Under the pieces are notes generated by a model. It ran no database searches, was not told the DNA's origin, and saw only the letters and a program-made list of their open reading frames with translations. Both the position numbers and the translations under genes were made by a program. From an uncultured Rhizobiaceae group bacterium (GTDB taxonomy: Bacteria; Pseudomonadota; Alphaproteobacteria; Rhizobiales; Rhizobiaceae), in contig CALGMR010000009.1 of the NCBI GenBank assembly GCA_937958815.1, forward strand, positions 248,001 through 312,000: a stretch of 64,000 nucleotides of DNA. The letters are read 5' to 3'. How positions within the stretch are numbered: the stretch's first letter is position 1; the number at the start of each line of letters is the position of its first letter. Below are positions 1 to 9,114 of the stretch, piece by piece.

Positions 1-2
1 CC

Positions 3-1058
3 TTTATCGCCGGTGTCATGCTGGCAGAATCCAGTTATCGCCATGAACTTGAAGCAGATATCGAACCCTTTCGCGGGATATTCCTTGGGTTATTCTTTAT
101 TGCTGTCGGACTGGCGGTCGACCTCAAAGTCGTCCTGGAAAATTTATGGCTCATACTGGCATTGGTCCCTGTTATCATGCTGGTCAAAGTCATAATATTG
201 TACTTGCTCGCCCGTATGTTTCGCTCAAATCATTCTGATGCAATACGAATTGGATTTACTCTTTCGCAGAGCGGTGAGTTTGGATTTGTCCTGTTCACTG
301 CCGCAACCAGCGCAGCACTCTTGGCACAGAACGAGGCTTCTTTTCTGATAGCTTGTGTCACCTTATCAATGGCATTTACGCCACTTGCCGTAAAATTGAG
401 CACAGTATTCGTCGCCAAGGAAACCAAGGAAGAGATCGAAGAGGACTTTGAAGGGGCAGATGCCAATGTTTTGATGATTGGGTTTTCCCGTTTGGGGCAA
501 ATTGCTTCACAAGTCCTTTTGGCTGGTGGCAGCCATGTCACCGTGCTCGACAATTCTGCAGAGCGAATCCGCCAAGCCCAAACATTTGGTTTTCGAATTT
601 ATTTCGGTGACGGAACCCGTAAAGATGTATTGCGAGCGGCAGGAATTGAGAAAACAAAGATTGTTGCCATATGCACTCGTAAAAGAGCCACCACGGACAA
701 GATTGTTAAACTCATCAAAGACGATTTCCCGCATATAAAACTCTATGTGCGTTCCTATGATCGGAACCACTCACTCGAACTGCTCAAGGTGAAGAATCTT
801 TGGGAAATCCGCGAAACCTATGAATCTGCTTTAATTATGGGGCGAGCACTTCTTGAAGGCGTTGGCCATCCAACGACGGATGCAGAACTTATCGTTGATG
901 ATGTGCGCCAGCGCGACACCGAACGAATGAAATTGCAATTTAAGGATGGGATGTTGGCAGGGATGGAAAATCTCCATACAAAGCCTGTTCCTGAACCGTT
1001 GTTTCAACCTCGACAAAGAGCAGACGGCCCTCCTCCTACGAAAGACAAAAATGTCTGA
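3..1058 (+). CDS. Kef-type K+/H+ antiporter, C-terminal part (partial)
   Basis: C-terminal part of a monovalent cation:proton antiporter-2 (KefB/KefC type) inner-membrane protein that expels potassium in exchange for protons. The 5' end lies outside the window. The visible part starts in the late membrane domain with the family signature AESSYRHELEADIEPF followed by several hydrophobic helices, then an RCK/TrkA-N NAD-binding domain from about position 468 and a hydrophilic tail. The Rossmann loop reads GFSRLGQ, so the second glycine of the usual GxGxxG is serine. The stop overlaps the start of the MATE gene by 8 bp, suggesting one transcript. Whether it responds to glutathione adducts cannot be read from this fragment. 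Confidence 0.9.
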   Translation, partial: FIAGVMLAESSYRHELEADIEPFRGIFLGLFFIAVGLAVDLKVVLENLWLILALVPVIMLVKVIILYLLARMFRSNHSDAIRIGFTLSQSGEFGFVLFTAATSAALLAQNEASFLIACVTLSMAFTPLAVKLSTVFVAKETKEEIEEDFEGADANVLMIGFSRLGQIASQVLLAGGSHVTVLDNSAERIRQAQTFGFRIYFGDGTRKDVLRAAGIEKTKIVAICTRKRATTDKIVKLIKDDFPHIKLYVRSYDRNHSLELLKVKNLWEIRETYESALIMGRALLEGVGHPTTDAELIVDDVRQRDTERMKLQFKDGMLAGMENLHTKPVPEPLFQPRQRADGPPPTKDKNV

Positions 1059-2466
1059 AAAATCAGCTTCGAAGGCCGTCTTCACAACGGGCAGCACTAT
1101 GCGCCATGTGGTGGTCATGACGGCCACATCGTCTGTTGGGCTGGTTTCCATTTTTGCAGTTGATGCATTGAACCTGTTCTACATCTCGCTGCTTGGACAA
1201 CAAGAGCTTGCGGCAGCGATTGGGTATGCTGCCACAATCATGTTCTTTTCCATTTCGTTTTGCATCGGTATCGCCATTGCGGCGGCAGCATTGGTGGGAC
1301 GTGCATTGGGCGCAGAAAACGCCGAACGCGCCAAAAGCATGGCCACATGGTCTTTGATCTACATGTTTTTGCTTGGCGTTGTGATTGCGGCCGTTGCCTA
1401 TCCCCTTCTGCCGTTTTTCCTCAATATTATTGGTGCTGAAGGTGAAACGTTGGAACTCTCCCTGCGCTTTATGCAGATTGTCGTTCCATCCATCCCATTG
1501 CTGGGATTGGGCATGTGTATGGGGGCGCTGTTGCGCGCCAAAGGCGACCCCAGACGCGCCATGTATGTGACCTTGAGCGGTGGGGCCGCCGCGCTTGTGC
1601 TGGATCCTTTGTTCATTTTTGGGCTGGATATGGGATTGAATGGAGCTGCGATAGCAACCTTTTGCGTGCGTATTGTGTTGGTCATCGTTGGTCTTTGGGG
1701 CGTCCACTCAGTTCACAAAATGTTGGGCAAACCAAAATTGCAGGATGGGTTGAGCAACCTGAAAGCCTTTTTTACCATTGCGATTCCAGCAACCGTGACC
1801 CAATTGGCGACACCAATTGGCAATGCCTATGTCACCAGCGCTATTGCTGAGTTTGGAGATGACGCTGTGGCGGGATGGGCCATTGTGGGGCGGTTGTTGC
1901 CTGTGGCTTTCGGTGTGATCTTTGCATTGTCTGGTTCTGTGGGTCCGATTATGAGCCAGAACTACGGGGCAAAGCTGCTCCCGCGCGTTCAATCCACTTT
2001 GCGCGATGGTCTGATTTTTACGCTCATCTATTGCACAATTGTGTGGGCCTTCTTAGCGATCGCCAATCCGTGGATCATAGAACTGTTCGGCGCAAAAAAT
2101 CAGGCAGCAGACATTATCAGCATCTTCAATTGGCTCGTGGCAGGAAGCTTCCTGTTTAATGGTGCTTTGTTTGTGGCCAACGCCGCATTCAACAATTTGG
2201 GCTTTCCTCTTTGGGCTACATTTTTCAATTGGGGCCGCGCCACCGCAGGCGTTATTCCTTTTGTTTATGTGGGAAAATCCTACGGCGCCACCGGCGTTTT
2301 AATGGGCTGGGGGCTGGGCGCCATCGTGTTTGGTATCGGCTCCGTGATCGTTGCCTTTAAAGTGGTTTCAAATTTGCCGATGAATGATGACGAATATGAC
2401 AGTGCCAGCGTTTCGCCGCCACCAAGTTCAAACTCCCCGTTCACATCTGGCAAAGGGGCCAGCTGA
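1051..2466 (+). CDS. MATE family multidrug/cation efflux protein
   Basis: Inner-membrane exporter of the multidrug and toxic compound extrusion family, 471 aa with about 12 hydrophobic segments. The stretch MCMGALLRAKGDPRRAMYV and the following DPLFIFGLDMGLNGAAIAT are typical of MatE domains and recur in the two halves of the family. Substrates are not predictable; the family uses a Na+ or H+ gradient. I chose the ATG at 1051, which overlaps the preceding antiporter stop; the longer frame from 946 lies entirely inside the antiporter gene and adds no MATE-like sequence. The C-terminal tail is rich in Ser and Pro and probably cytoplasmic. Confidence 0.92.
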   Translation: MSEKSASKAVFTTGSTMRHVVVMTATSSVGLVSIFAVDALNLFYISLLGQQELAAAIGYAATIMFFSISFCIGIAIAAAALVGRALGAENAERAKSMATWSLIYMFLLGVVIAAVAYPLLPFFLNIIGAEGETLELSLRFMQIVVPSIPLLGLGMCMGALLRAKGDPRRAMYVTLSGGAAALVLDPLFIFGLDMGLNGAAIATFCVRIVLVIVGLWGVHSVHKMLGKPKLQDGLSNLKAFFTIAIPATVTQLATPIGNAYVTSAIAEFGDDAVAGWAIVGRLLPVAFGVIFALSGSVGPIMSQNYGAKLLPRVQSTLRDGLIFTLIYCTIVWAFLAIANPWIIELFGAKNQAADIISIFNWLVAGSFLFNGALFVANAAFNNLGFPLWATFFNWGRATAGVIPFVYVGKSYGATGVLMGWGLGAIVFGIGSVIVAFKVVSNLPMNDDEYDSASVSPPPSSNSPFTSGKGAS

Positions 2467-2508
2467 CCCATCATTCGCTGTTGATCAACTAAGAGCGCTC
2501 TAGGCTTT

Positions 2509-3342
2509 TTAAAACGCCTCAAGGGCAGCGGAGATTTTTTGTTTGGTTGTTTCGCGCGTTGAAGCGGTTTTCTCAATGATCGAACTTGCGCGCATAAAAT
2601 CCAAAACGGCAATTCCGTTGACGGGTGGGACGATCATCACATCCGGTGGACGAAGCTCGCATTTCAATCGCGTTGCGGCTTGCATCATCAATTGGCTTGC
2701 ACCGGACACGGCTTCAATCCGCGACGGATCTTCACCTTTGCTTGGCATGGGGCCGCCAACCACATCCACCGCAACAACGATGTCGACCTTGTCGAACAAA
2801 AGTTCAAAGGGCAGCGCGTTCAGCACTCCGCCATCCACCAATGCTGCACCATTATACTTCACTGGGCGAAATACAGCCGGCAATGCGATTGACGCTGCAA
2901 TAGCGTCGGAAACATTTCCCTCATTGATGACCACCTCTGATTGGCCATAAAAATCCGTCGCTACCACTTGGAAATCAATGTCCAGCTGGGAAAAATTGTC
3001 TTTTACTTGCTCGGGCAAAAATGCGCGCATGGCGCGTTTGGAATCGATGTTCCCGATCAATGTGCGCGGGCCATTCCAAACCTCAGAAATACTGCCTGGT
3101 CGCATTTTCCAGAACCGACTTGCCACTTCGGTGGGGTTGTCAAAAATTCCCAGAACATATTCGCGAATGTCAGCACCTGTCATACCGCTGGCCATGCCGG
3201 AACCAATAAGAGCACCAACAGATGTGCCGCTTATGGCTTTGGGTCTAATGCCCAGTTCGTCGAGGGCTTCAATGACATGAATATGGGCCAGCCCGCGGGC
3301 GCCACCGCCGCCAAGTGCCAGCCCGATCGTTGGTTCACTCAT
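2509..3342 (-). CDS. Patatin-like phospholipase, RssA type
   Basis: A 277-aa patatin-family serine hydrolase, probably a cytoplasmic or membrane-associated lipid acyl hydrolase. Three family signatures are visible: the oxyanion glycine block GGGGARG at residues 11-17, the nucleophile elbow GTSVG with Ser41, and the catalytic Asp in DGG at 170-172. No signal peptide. The ATG overlaps the TGA of the upstream M16 gene by 4 bp (ATGA), which indicates translational coupling as the third gene of the M16 operon. It converges with the MATE gene with only about 40 bp between stops, where I see no good terminator. The natural substrate is unknown. Confidence 0.9.
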   Translation of the reverse strand: MSEPTIGLALGGGGARGLAHIHVIEALDELGIRPKAISGTSVGALIGSGMASGMTGADIREYVLGIFDNPTEVASRFWKMRPGSISEVWNGPRTLIGNIDSKRAMRAFLPEQVKDNFSQLDIDFQVVATDFYGQSEVVINEGNVSDAIAASIALPAVFRPVKYNGAALVDGGVLNALPFELLFDKVDIVVAVDVVGGPMPSKGEDPSRIEAVSGASQLMMQAATRLKCELRPPDVMIVPPVNGIAVLDFMRASSIIEKTASTRETTKQKISAALEAF

Positions 3343-4667
3343 TTTGCAGTTTTGCCAACGGTGACGATGGTTGGTTTGGAAGACAGCAGTTTTTGAGCAA
3401 CAGCTTTCGCATCTTCAATGGTCACCGCATCCAAATAGGATGCGCGCCTATCGATATAATCAATACCGAGGCCCGCAGACTGAATGGCGCTCAACACCGA
3501 AGCAATTTTTCCCGATGTATCGAGATTTGAAATCGCGTAGCTGCCTTTGATGTATTTTTTGGCCTTTTCAAGCTCTTCGGCAGAGGGGCCCTCCTTCGCC
3601 ATTTTTTCGATTTCAGTCAGAATGACTTCGACGGCTTTTTCAGTGTTGCTGGTGCTTGTTGCCGTTCCCGCACCTACCACTCCGCTGTGATCTTTCGTGC
3701 CGAGATAGGAATAAACACCATATGCCAGTCCACGTTTCTCTCGAACCTCTTCATAAAGACGCGATGAGAAAGAACCGCCGCCCAGAACATAGTTCACCAA
3801 ATAGGCTGCGTAGAATTCTTCATCCTCGCGCTTGATGCCCGGCATGGCCATTGTGATTATGGTTTGTGGTGTGTTGAAATCCACCGCAATTGTTTCACCC
3901 GTTTTCACTTGTGTTTCGGGAACTGGTTTCAAGTTGGCTTTTTCAGCCATTGGCCCGAAGACCTGATCCAACATAGCTTTCAACTCATCGGGACTAATGG
4001 CACCCACAACGCCTATGACAACATTGTCCCGCGCAAAAACGTTCTTACGATAGGTCTCCAAATCTTGTTTGGTGATTGCTGGCATGGATTCCAAAGTGCC
4101 ACCGCTGGGTCGTCCATAAGGGTGGTTGGGGTAAAGTGCATTGCGCAGTGTTTTGCTCGCAATTGCCTGCGGGTTCGTTTCTGCTGCGCGCAACCCATTC
4201 ATGCGCGAGGCTTTCATACGCTCAATCGGGTCTGCATCAAAACGCGGATTGTTGAGCATCAAAGTGAGCAACTCGAAACTGCGCGCTGATTCTGATTTCA
4301 AAGTCTGAATGCTTCCAGAAAAGCTGTCTTGGCTGGCATTGAAGGAGAACTTCATTCCATTGTCATCCAAAGCCACTTGGAAGGCTTGGCTGTCTAAATC
4401 GCCAGCGCCTTCGTCCAGCAGGTTGGTTAGAAGACTGGCCGTTCCTTCTTTGCCAACAGCATCTTGGGTCGAGCCGCCTTTAAAACTGAAAGAAACTGCA
4501 ATCAATGGAACGGCGTAGTCTTCAACCAACAAAGCCTTGATGCCCTTGTCGCTCACTACTGTTTTGATATCCACCGCATATGCCGATGAAATCGTGGTGC
4601 CAGCAATCGAAAGCGCGAAGCCTACAACAGCAAATGTGGTCTTCAATTTTTGGGAAATCATTTTCAT
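3339..4667 (-). CDS. M16 family peptidase-like protein lacking the zinc motif
   Basis: A 442-aa secreted or periplasmic M16 (pitrilysin-like) protein with an N-terminal signal peptide ending around SSAYA. It keeps the M16 fold, including the C-domain motif RLYEEVREKRGLAYGVYSYL, but has no HxxEH zinc site where its neighbour does; the equivalent region reads GTASLLTNLLDEG. This is the usual pattern of a two-subunit M16B enzyme in which one subunit supplies the zinc and the other the Arg/Tyr pair for substrate binding. I chose ATG 4667 because GAGGGA lies 7 nt upstream; an in-frame ATG at 4682 overlaps the preceding gene by 11 bp and is less likely. Coupled to the patatin gene downstream. Confidence 0.9.
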   Translation of the reverse strand: MKMISQKLKTTFAVVGFALSIAGTTISSAYAVDIKTVVSDKGIKALLVEDYAVPLIAVSFSFKGGSTQDAVGKEGTASLLTNLLDEGAGDLDSQAFQVALDDNGMKFSFNASQDSFSGSIQTLKSESARSFELLTLMLNNPRFDADPIERMKASRMNGLRAAETNPQAIASKTLRNALYPNHPYGRPSGGTLESMPAITKQDLETYRKNVFARDNVVIGVVGAISPDELKAMLDQVFGPMAEKANLKPVPETQVKTGETIAVDFNTPQTIITMAMPGIKREDEEFYAAYLVNYVLGGGSFSSRLYEEVREKRGLAYGVYSYLGTKDHSGVVGAGTATSTSNTEKAVEVILTEIEKMAKEGPSAEELEKAKKYIKGSYAISNLDTSGKIASVLSAIQSAGLGIDYIDRRASYLDAVTIEDAKAVAQKLLSSKPTIVTVGKTAK

Positions 4668-4671
4668 TGGT

Positions 4672-6069
4672 TTATCCCTCATTCTTATGAGCTGCTGTTT
4701 CAGGTTTTAGATAACCCGTTACTGAACGTTTCAATTTCAGATATTTTCGGGCAACCGAATTCACATCTTCTACCGTGATCTCATTTATCCGATCAGGCCA
4801 AGATTGAATGCTCTCAATCGTCGACCCCAATGTCATTGACCCACCATAGATGCGTGCCAGTGTGGACTGACTGTCTTGGGTGAAAATAGAGGATCGTACC
4901 AAGCGTTTTTGCGCCCGCTTCACTTCCGCTTCCGTGACACCGTCTTTCAGCAATTTCGCAATCACTTTGTCGGTCGCCGCTTCCACCTCTGGCAGTGTCT
5001 TCCCATTGCGGGGAGAGCCGTAAAACCCGAATTGGGTTTCATCCAAACTGCCCCCTTGATACCAAGCGCCGGCACTGGAAGCGACTTTGTCTTCAACCAC
5101 CAATTGGCGGTATATGCGGCTTGTGGTGCCACCCCCCAATATCTCGCTCAACACATCGAAAGCTTCTGCTTCGTTCGTATCATTGGAATAATAAGATGGC
5201 ACGAGATAGCTGCGGGAAAAACTTGGTGTGCGCACGCGCGCATCCGACATTTCCACACGACGCGCAGCTCTTGGTTCAGGTTCTTTGGTGCGCATACGCT
5301 CACCGGGTTCAGCACGGCGCTTCACTTTGCCGTATGTTTTCTCGGCCAGCACTTTTACTGTTTCAGCATCCACGTCTCCAGCCACAACCAGCACAGCATT
5401 GTTTGGGGTGTAGAACTTGTCGTAAAATGCAATTGCATCGTCTTTGGTCAGAGCATTCACTTCGTGCTTCCACCCAATGATGGGAATTCCGTAACTGTGG
5501 TTTTGATACAGCGCGGCATTCATGGCTTCACGCAGCAAAGAACCGGGATTGTTTTCTGTGCGCGCATTGCGCTCTTCGTTGACCACGTCCCGTTCTGGAA
5601 GGATTTTTTCTTGTGTCAGTACGAGGTTTTCCATGCGGTCCGCTTCAAGACGCATCATCTCTTCAAGCGCTTCAGGTGTGATCCGCTGAAAATAAGCTGT
5701 GTAGTCAGTTGAGGTGAAAGCGTTTTCCTGACCACCGATGGCGGCAATTTTCGCCGAAAACTCACCGCTTTTCACTGTTTTCGTGCCTTTGAACATCAAA
5801 TGTTCGAGGTAGTGGGCAATTCCTGACGCTCCACGTGGCTCGTCAGCAGAACCTGCTTTGTACCAAACCATGTGCGTGACAACGGGCGCACGACGATCGG
5901 GAATGACCACAACCTGCAAACCATTGTCCAATGTAAATGACGTGACTTGCGGCCCAGTTTTTTGAGAAGCAGCAAGCGCCGCACCGGATAGAATGGGCGC
6001 ATTGATGACAGGTGTGAGAGACGTTGCGGCGCACAATACGGCAACTGCAATTGTGGTCTTAAGCTTCAT
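4672..6069 (-). CDS. M16 family zinc metallopeptidase, catalytic subunit
   Basis: A 465-aa M16B metallopeptidase with an N-terminal signal peptide (about 33 residues, ending near GAALAA). The inverted zinc motif HYLEH is at residues 86-90, and the third ligand lies in NEERNAR around 164-170, the spacing expected for the family. The C-terminal half resembles the partner gene but lacks its full Arg/Tyr motif, so the two probably form a heterodimer that degrades peptides in the periplasm. First gene of a three-gene minus-strand operon (this gene, inactive partner, patatin), with only 4 bp before the next start. A 130-bp gap upstream should hold the promoter; I found no convincing -35 box there. 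Confidence 0.93.
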   Translation of the reverse strand: MKLKTTIAVAVLCAATSLTPVINAPILSGAALAASQKTGPQVTSFTLDNGLQVVVIPDRRAPVVTHMVWYKAGSADEPRGASGIAHYLEHLMFKGTKTVKSGEFSAKIAAIGGQENAFTSTDYTAYFQRITPEALEEMMRLEADRMENLVLTQEKILPERDVVNEERNARTENNPGSLLREAMNAALYQNHSYGIPIIGWKHEVNALTKDDAIAFYDKFYTPNNAVLVVAGDVDAETVKVLAEKTYGKVKRRAEPGERMRTKEPEPRAARRVEMSDARVRTPSFSRSYLVPSYYSNDTNEAEAFDVLSEILGGGTTSRIYRQLVVEDKVASSAGAWYQGGSLDETQFGFYGSPRNGKTLPEVEAATDKVIAKLLKDGVTEAEVKRAQKRLVRSSIFTQDSQSTLARIYGGSMTLGSTIESIQSWPDRINEITVEDVNSVARKYLKLKRSVTGYLKPETAAHKNEG

Positions 6070-6199
6070 GTCATTCCTCGTTTTTCAAAAAAAGGCTGAT
6101 TTAGAATCGTGCTGAGAAGTTCGTATTGAATATGTACGGTTTAATATAGGTGCTGATGTGACACATGCACTTTACAATTTTGTCATTTAAAGAATTAGG

Positions 6200-6754
6200 T
6201 CAATTTCTTTTGAAGAAACCGATTTCTGTTTCTCCAAATTGGCGCACGTCTTCGCATATAAAGCCGTCGATTGTTTCCGGTAAACTGCCTCGCTTTTCTT
6301 CCAAAACGCACAAAGCATCTGCCAACAACCAGTTGTTTTGAGCCAATGCGATAAGTGATTTTTCACCCAGCCCTTTTCCATATGGTGGGTCTGCAAATAC
6401 CATGTCGAACGCACCCAAGGTTCCAGCAGGGCCTGGCTTGGTGGCGTCGCGCCGAAACACCTTTGTGTGCCCCGTGAGCGAGAAAGCCTCGATATTTGTG
6501 CGCAACAGCCCGCGCCCTTCAGAACCGATTTCCATGAAAACACAAAAGCCCGCCCCTCGAGAAAGTGCTTCCAAACCCAAAGCGCCCGTACCTGCAAAAA
6601 CATCCAAAACGCGCGTATCGCGCAGTTTTTCAGAATAGGAATGATTCAAAATATTGAACAAGCTTTCGCGGGTTCTGTCTGTGGTTGGGCGGATGTTTTG
6701 AGTGTTTGGAACCGCCAGTTTTCGCCCCCCAAACTTACCGCCGACGATCCGCAC
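6200..6754 (-). CDS. rsmD: 16S rRNA (guanine-966-N2)-methyltransferase RsmD
   Basis: A 184-aa SAM-dependent methyltransferase that makes m2G966 in 16S rRNA. The N-terminal MRIVGGKFGGRKL and RPTTDRTRESLFNIL are diagnostic of RsmD. The SAM-binding loop DVFAGTGALGLEALSRGA is at residues 51-68, and the catalytic DPPY tetrad at 122-125. Length is normal for the family. The start overlaps the end of the upstream pseudouridine synthase gene by 20 bp, so the two RNA-modification genes are co-transcribed. Confidence 0.96.
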   Translation of the reverse strand: MRIVGGKFGGRKLAVPNTQNIRPTTDRTRESLFNILNHSYSEKLRDTRVLDVFAGTGALGLEALSRGAGFCVFMEIGSEGRGLLRTNIEAFSLTGHTKVFRRDATKPGPAGTLGAFDMVFADPPYGKGLGEKSLIALAQNNWLLADALCVLEEKRGSLPETIDGFICEDVRQFGETEIGFFKRN

Positions 6755-7754
6755 CAGCGCCTCCAGATGGTTTTGCGTTGCGGCCGTTGCGCTTGGACGA
6801 ACCTTCCGGGCGACGGCGCGTGTCCAGTCGGCTTAAGGGATCAACTTTTTTGGTCTTTCTGCTGTTTCCAGATTTGTCGCTCGACTTCGCGCCAGAAGAG
6901 TTTTTAGCAGCATTGCCATCAACCTTTTTGTTGGAAACAATAGGCGCATCAAAATTGGCATTTGCTGCTTCAATGAGCCCCTGCCCGAGCTGATCACGCA
7001 AGGTCTTGCTGCGCACCTCCATCACTTCGCCCGCTGGAATGTCTCCCAATTGAAACGGGCCATAGGAAATACGAATAAGTCGGTTCACATCGAGATCAAG
7101 CGCGGCCAAAACCTTTTTCACTTCTCGGTTTTTCCCTTCTCGCATAGCAAATGTCAGCCAGACATTAGTCCCCTGTTCACGTTCAAGCGTTGCTTCAATC
7201 GAACCGTAAAGCACGCCGTCTACGGCAATGCCGTCTGCCAATTTGTCCAATTGTTCTTGGGTCACCGACCCATGGGCCCGCACGCGATAGCGGCGCAACC
7301 ACCCTGTCGAAGGCAGTTCCAGAATACGCGACAAACCGCCGTCATTGGTCAACAACAACAGCCCTTCTGTATTGATGTCCAAACGCCCAACACTCATCAC
7401 CCTTGGAAGATCTGCAGGAAGACGTTCAAAAATTGTCAAACGCCCCTCAGGGTCTTTGTTGGTGGTGACTTGCCCTGCTCTTTTGTTGAGCAACCACAAA
7501 CGCGTGCGTTCCATGCCGGGCAACGGTTTTCCATCAACTTCAATGCGGTCGGTTTGGCTCACCACGCACGCGGGTGTTGTCAGTTTTTTGCCGTTTAAAA
7601 CAACACGTCCATCTTCAATCCAGCGTTCGGCGTCGCGGCGCGAACACAGACCAGCGCGCGCCATACGTTTGGCAATACGCTCAGTTGGCAACGCTTGTTC
7701 CACATGAGCAGCGTCATCACTGCTTTTCGGATTTTGTTTATCTGATTTTTTCAT
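6735..7754 (-). CDS. rluB: Ribosomal large subunit pseudouridine synthase B family
   Basis: A 339-aa RsuA/RluB-family pseudouridine synthase, expected to modify a uridine near position 2605 of 23S rRNA. An N-terminal S4 RNA-binding domain spans about residues 25-75 (ARAGLCSRRDAERWIEDGRV), and the catalytic loop SVGRLDINTEGLLLLTND carries the nucleophile Asp126. The last 65 residues are a Lys/Ser/Arg-rich tail of low complexity, longer than in enterobacterial RluB but common in alphaproteobacteria. Divergent from tadA with 74 bp between starts and overlapping rsmD. RluE/RluF-type specificity cannot be fully excluded. Confidence 0.9.
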   Translation of the reverse strand: MKKSDKQNPKSSDDAAHVEQALPTERIAKRMARAGLCSRRDAERWIEDGRVVLNGKKLTTPACVVSQTDRIEVDGKPLPGMERTRLWLLNKRAGQVTTNKDPEGRLTIFERLPADLPRVMSVGRLDINTEGLLLLTNDGGLSRILELPSTGWLRRYRVRAHGSVTQEQLDKLADGIAVDGVLYGSIEATLEREQGTNVWLTFAMREGKNREVKKVLAALDLDVNRLIRISYGPFQLGDIPAGEVMEVRSKTLRDQLGQGLIEAANANFDAPIVSNKKVDGNAAKNSSGAKSSDKSGNSRKTKKVDPLSRLDTRRRPEGSSKRNGRNAKPSGGAGADRRR

Positions 7755-7828
7755 ACATGCTCCCTACCATCGCTTGGCAAGTTGTGCGAGAGCGGTTTTA
7801 CAGGGATTGAAGAATTGGTGGGCAGTCG

Positions 7829-8278
7829 ATGAGCAAAAACTTTATGGACGCAGCATTGGAGGAAGCAAAGCGCGCTGCCGAGCGCCAAGAAGTTCCTGTT
7901 GGCGCGGTGGTCGTTCATAACAACAAGATTATTGCTCGTGCTGGCAACAGAACTCTGGAATTGAATGACCCCAGCGCCCATGCAGAAGTTCTTGCTATCC
8001 GCGAAGCTTGCGAAAAACTTCATAGCCAAAGATTAAGCGATTGCGATCTTTACGTGACCTTGGAGCCCTGCACCATGTGTGCGGCCCTTATTTCATTTGC
8101 ACGAATTCGAAGGCTTTATATCGCTGCAGAGGACGCTAAAGGTGGTGGCGTCTTGAATGGCGTTGCATTTTTTGACCAGGAAACATGCCATCACGTGCCT
8201 GAAACATATTCAGGGATGCAGGAAACGGTATCTGGCGAACTGCTCAGGGCTTTCTTTAAAGAGCGGCGCGGCGAGTGA
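7829..8278 (+). CDS. tadA: tRNA-specific adenosine-34 deaminase TadA
   Basis: A 149-aa zinc-dependent deaminase that converts A34 to inosine in tRNA-Arg(ACG), allowing decoding of CGU, CGC and CGA. The active site is complete: HAE at residues 51-53 gives the zinc ligand His51 and proton shuttle Glu53, and PCTMC at 80-84 gives Cys81 and Cys84. Length matches the family. Transcribed away from rluB/rsmD, an arrangement frequent in this order. It converges with the lipoprotein gene with just 3 bp between the two stops, so no separate terminator fits there. Confidence 0.95.
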   Translation: MSKNFMDAALEEAKRAAERQEVPVGAVVVHNNKIIARAGNRTLELNDPSAHAEVLAIREACEKLHSQRLSDCDLYVTLEPCTMCAALISFARIRRLYIAAEDAKGGGVLNGVAFFDQETCHHVPETYSGMQETVSGELLRAFFKERRGE

Positions 8279-8281
8279 CTT

Positions 8282-8944
8282 CTAGTTGCCGCGGATTACA
8301 TCCCACAGGCTCTTTTTCTTCTTCTTAGCCAGATTCGGGTTTTCTGCTACTTCGCCAATGACACCAGCAGGCGCTGTTTCCGCAGGTGTGCGATAAATGC
8401 GCTTTGGCTCTGTTAGATATTTCCGAGGTGCTGCGCCTTGCGCACCTCTTAGTTCGGCTTGACGTTGCAAGAATGCTGCACGTTCGGAACGTTCTTTGGA
8501 CGGATCATACCGCAAGTCCCGGTCTTCATGCTTTCCACCAACTTTGTTGATTTGTGAAGCGGCACTCTGACGGCGCGCTTCAACAATTTCTGGTGGAAGC
8601 TCGGTCCCGTTCGCTTCTGCCTCATCAACCGCAGCCAAAAGACGTTGGCGCTTTGATTCTGCATCTTCGGGGAAATAGCCAGCATCGTTCTTGATCGATT
8701 CAGCAGGTGCAGGAAGAGCAGCTTGTGCAGGCGGTTTGACCAGCCCTGAGCGCGAAGAATAATCAATACGCTCTTTTTTGCCGCCGCCGCCAAGTGCGGC
8801 AATACCTAGGACATCGTCAAACAATTGGCGTTCTTGAGATTTTCCCGTTCCATAGGTTGAAGTGCCTGTGCAACCGCTCAAAACGACTGCTGAAGCCAAA
8901 AACACAACGCCACAAGACATTTTATTTTGGTTTTTCAATATCAT
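8282..8944 (-). CDS. Conserved lipoprotein next to ileS
   Basis: A 220-aa predicted lipoprotein. The signal peptide ends in the lipobox LSGC with the lipidated Cys25, followed by a Gly/Ser/Thr-rich stretch, a conserved-looking segment around RIDYSSRSGLVKPP, and a basic C-terminus ending KKKKKSLWDVIRGN. It is transcribed behind ileS with a 170-bp gap. In other alphaproteobacteria a DUF3035/BamF-like lipoprotein is found near ileS-lspA-M16 genes, and this may be its counterpart, but I cannot confirm the homology from sequence alone. There is no lspA in the gap. Function unknown. Confidence 0.75.
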   Translation of the reverse strand: MILKNQNKMSCGVVFLASAVVLSGCTGTSTYGTGKSQERQLFDDVLGIAALGGGGKKERIDYSSRSGLVKPPAQAALPAPAESIKNDAGYFPEDAESKRQRLLAAVDEAEANGTELPPEIVEARRQSAASQINKVGGKHEDRDLRYDPSKERSERAAFLQRQAELRGAQGAAPRKYLTEPKRIYRTPAETAPAGVIGEVAENPNLAKKKKKSLWDVIRGN

Positions 8945-9114
8945 AACGAACCCAACCTTGATTTATTCATCCGCCAATCAGACGAAATCGTGCGCCATTT
9001 CATGGTCTAACCACCGAAATGGGGCCACAATCCGACATTGGACGAGAAACTATTCTTTATCACCAATCTTAGCAAGATGATTGTCTAAAGATGGTTTCCG
9101 CCCAGTTTTATAAA

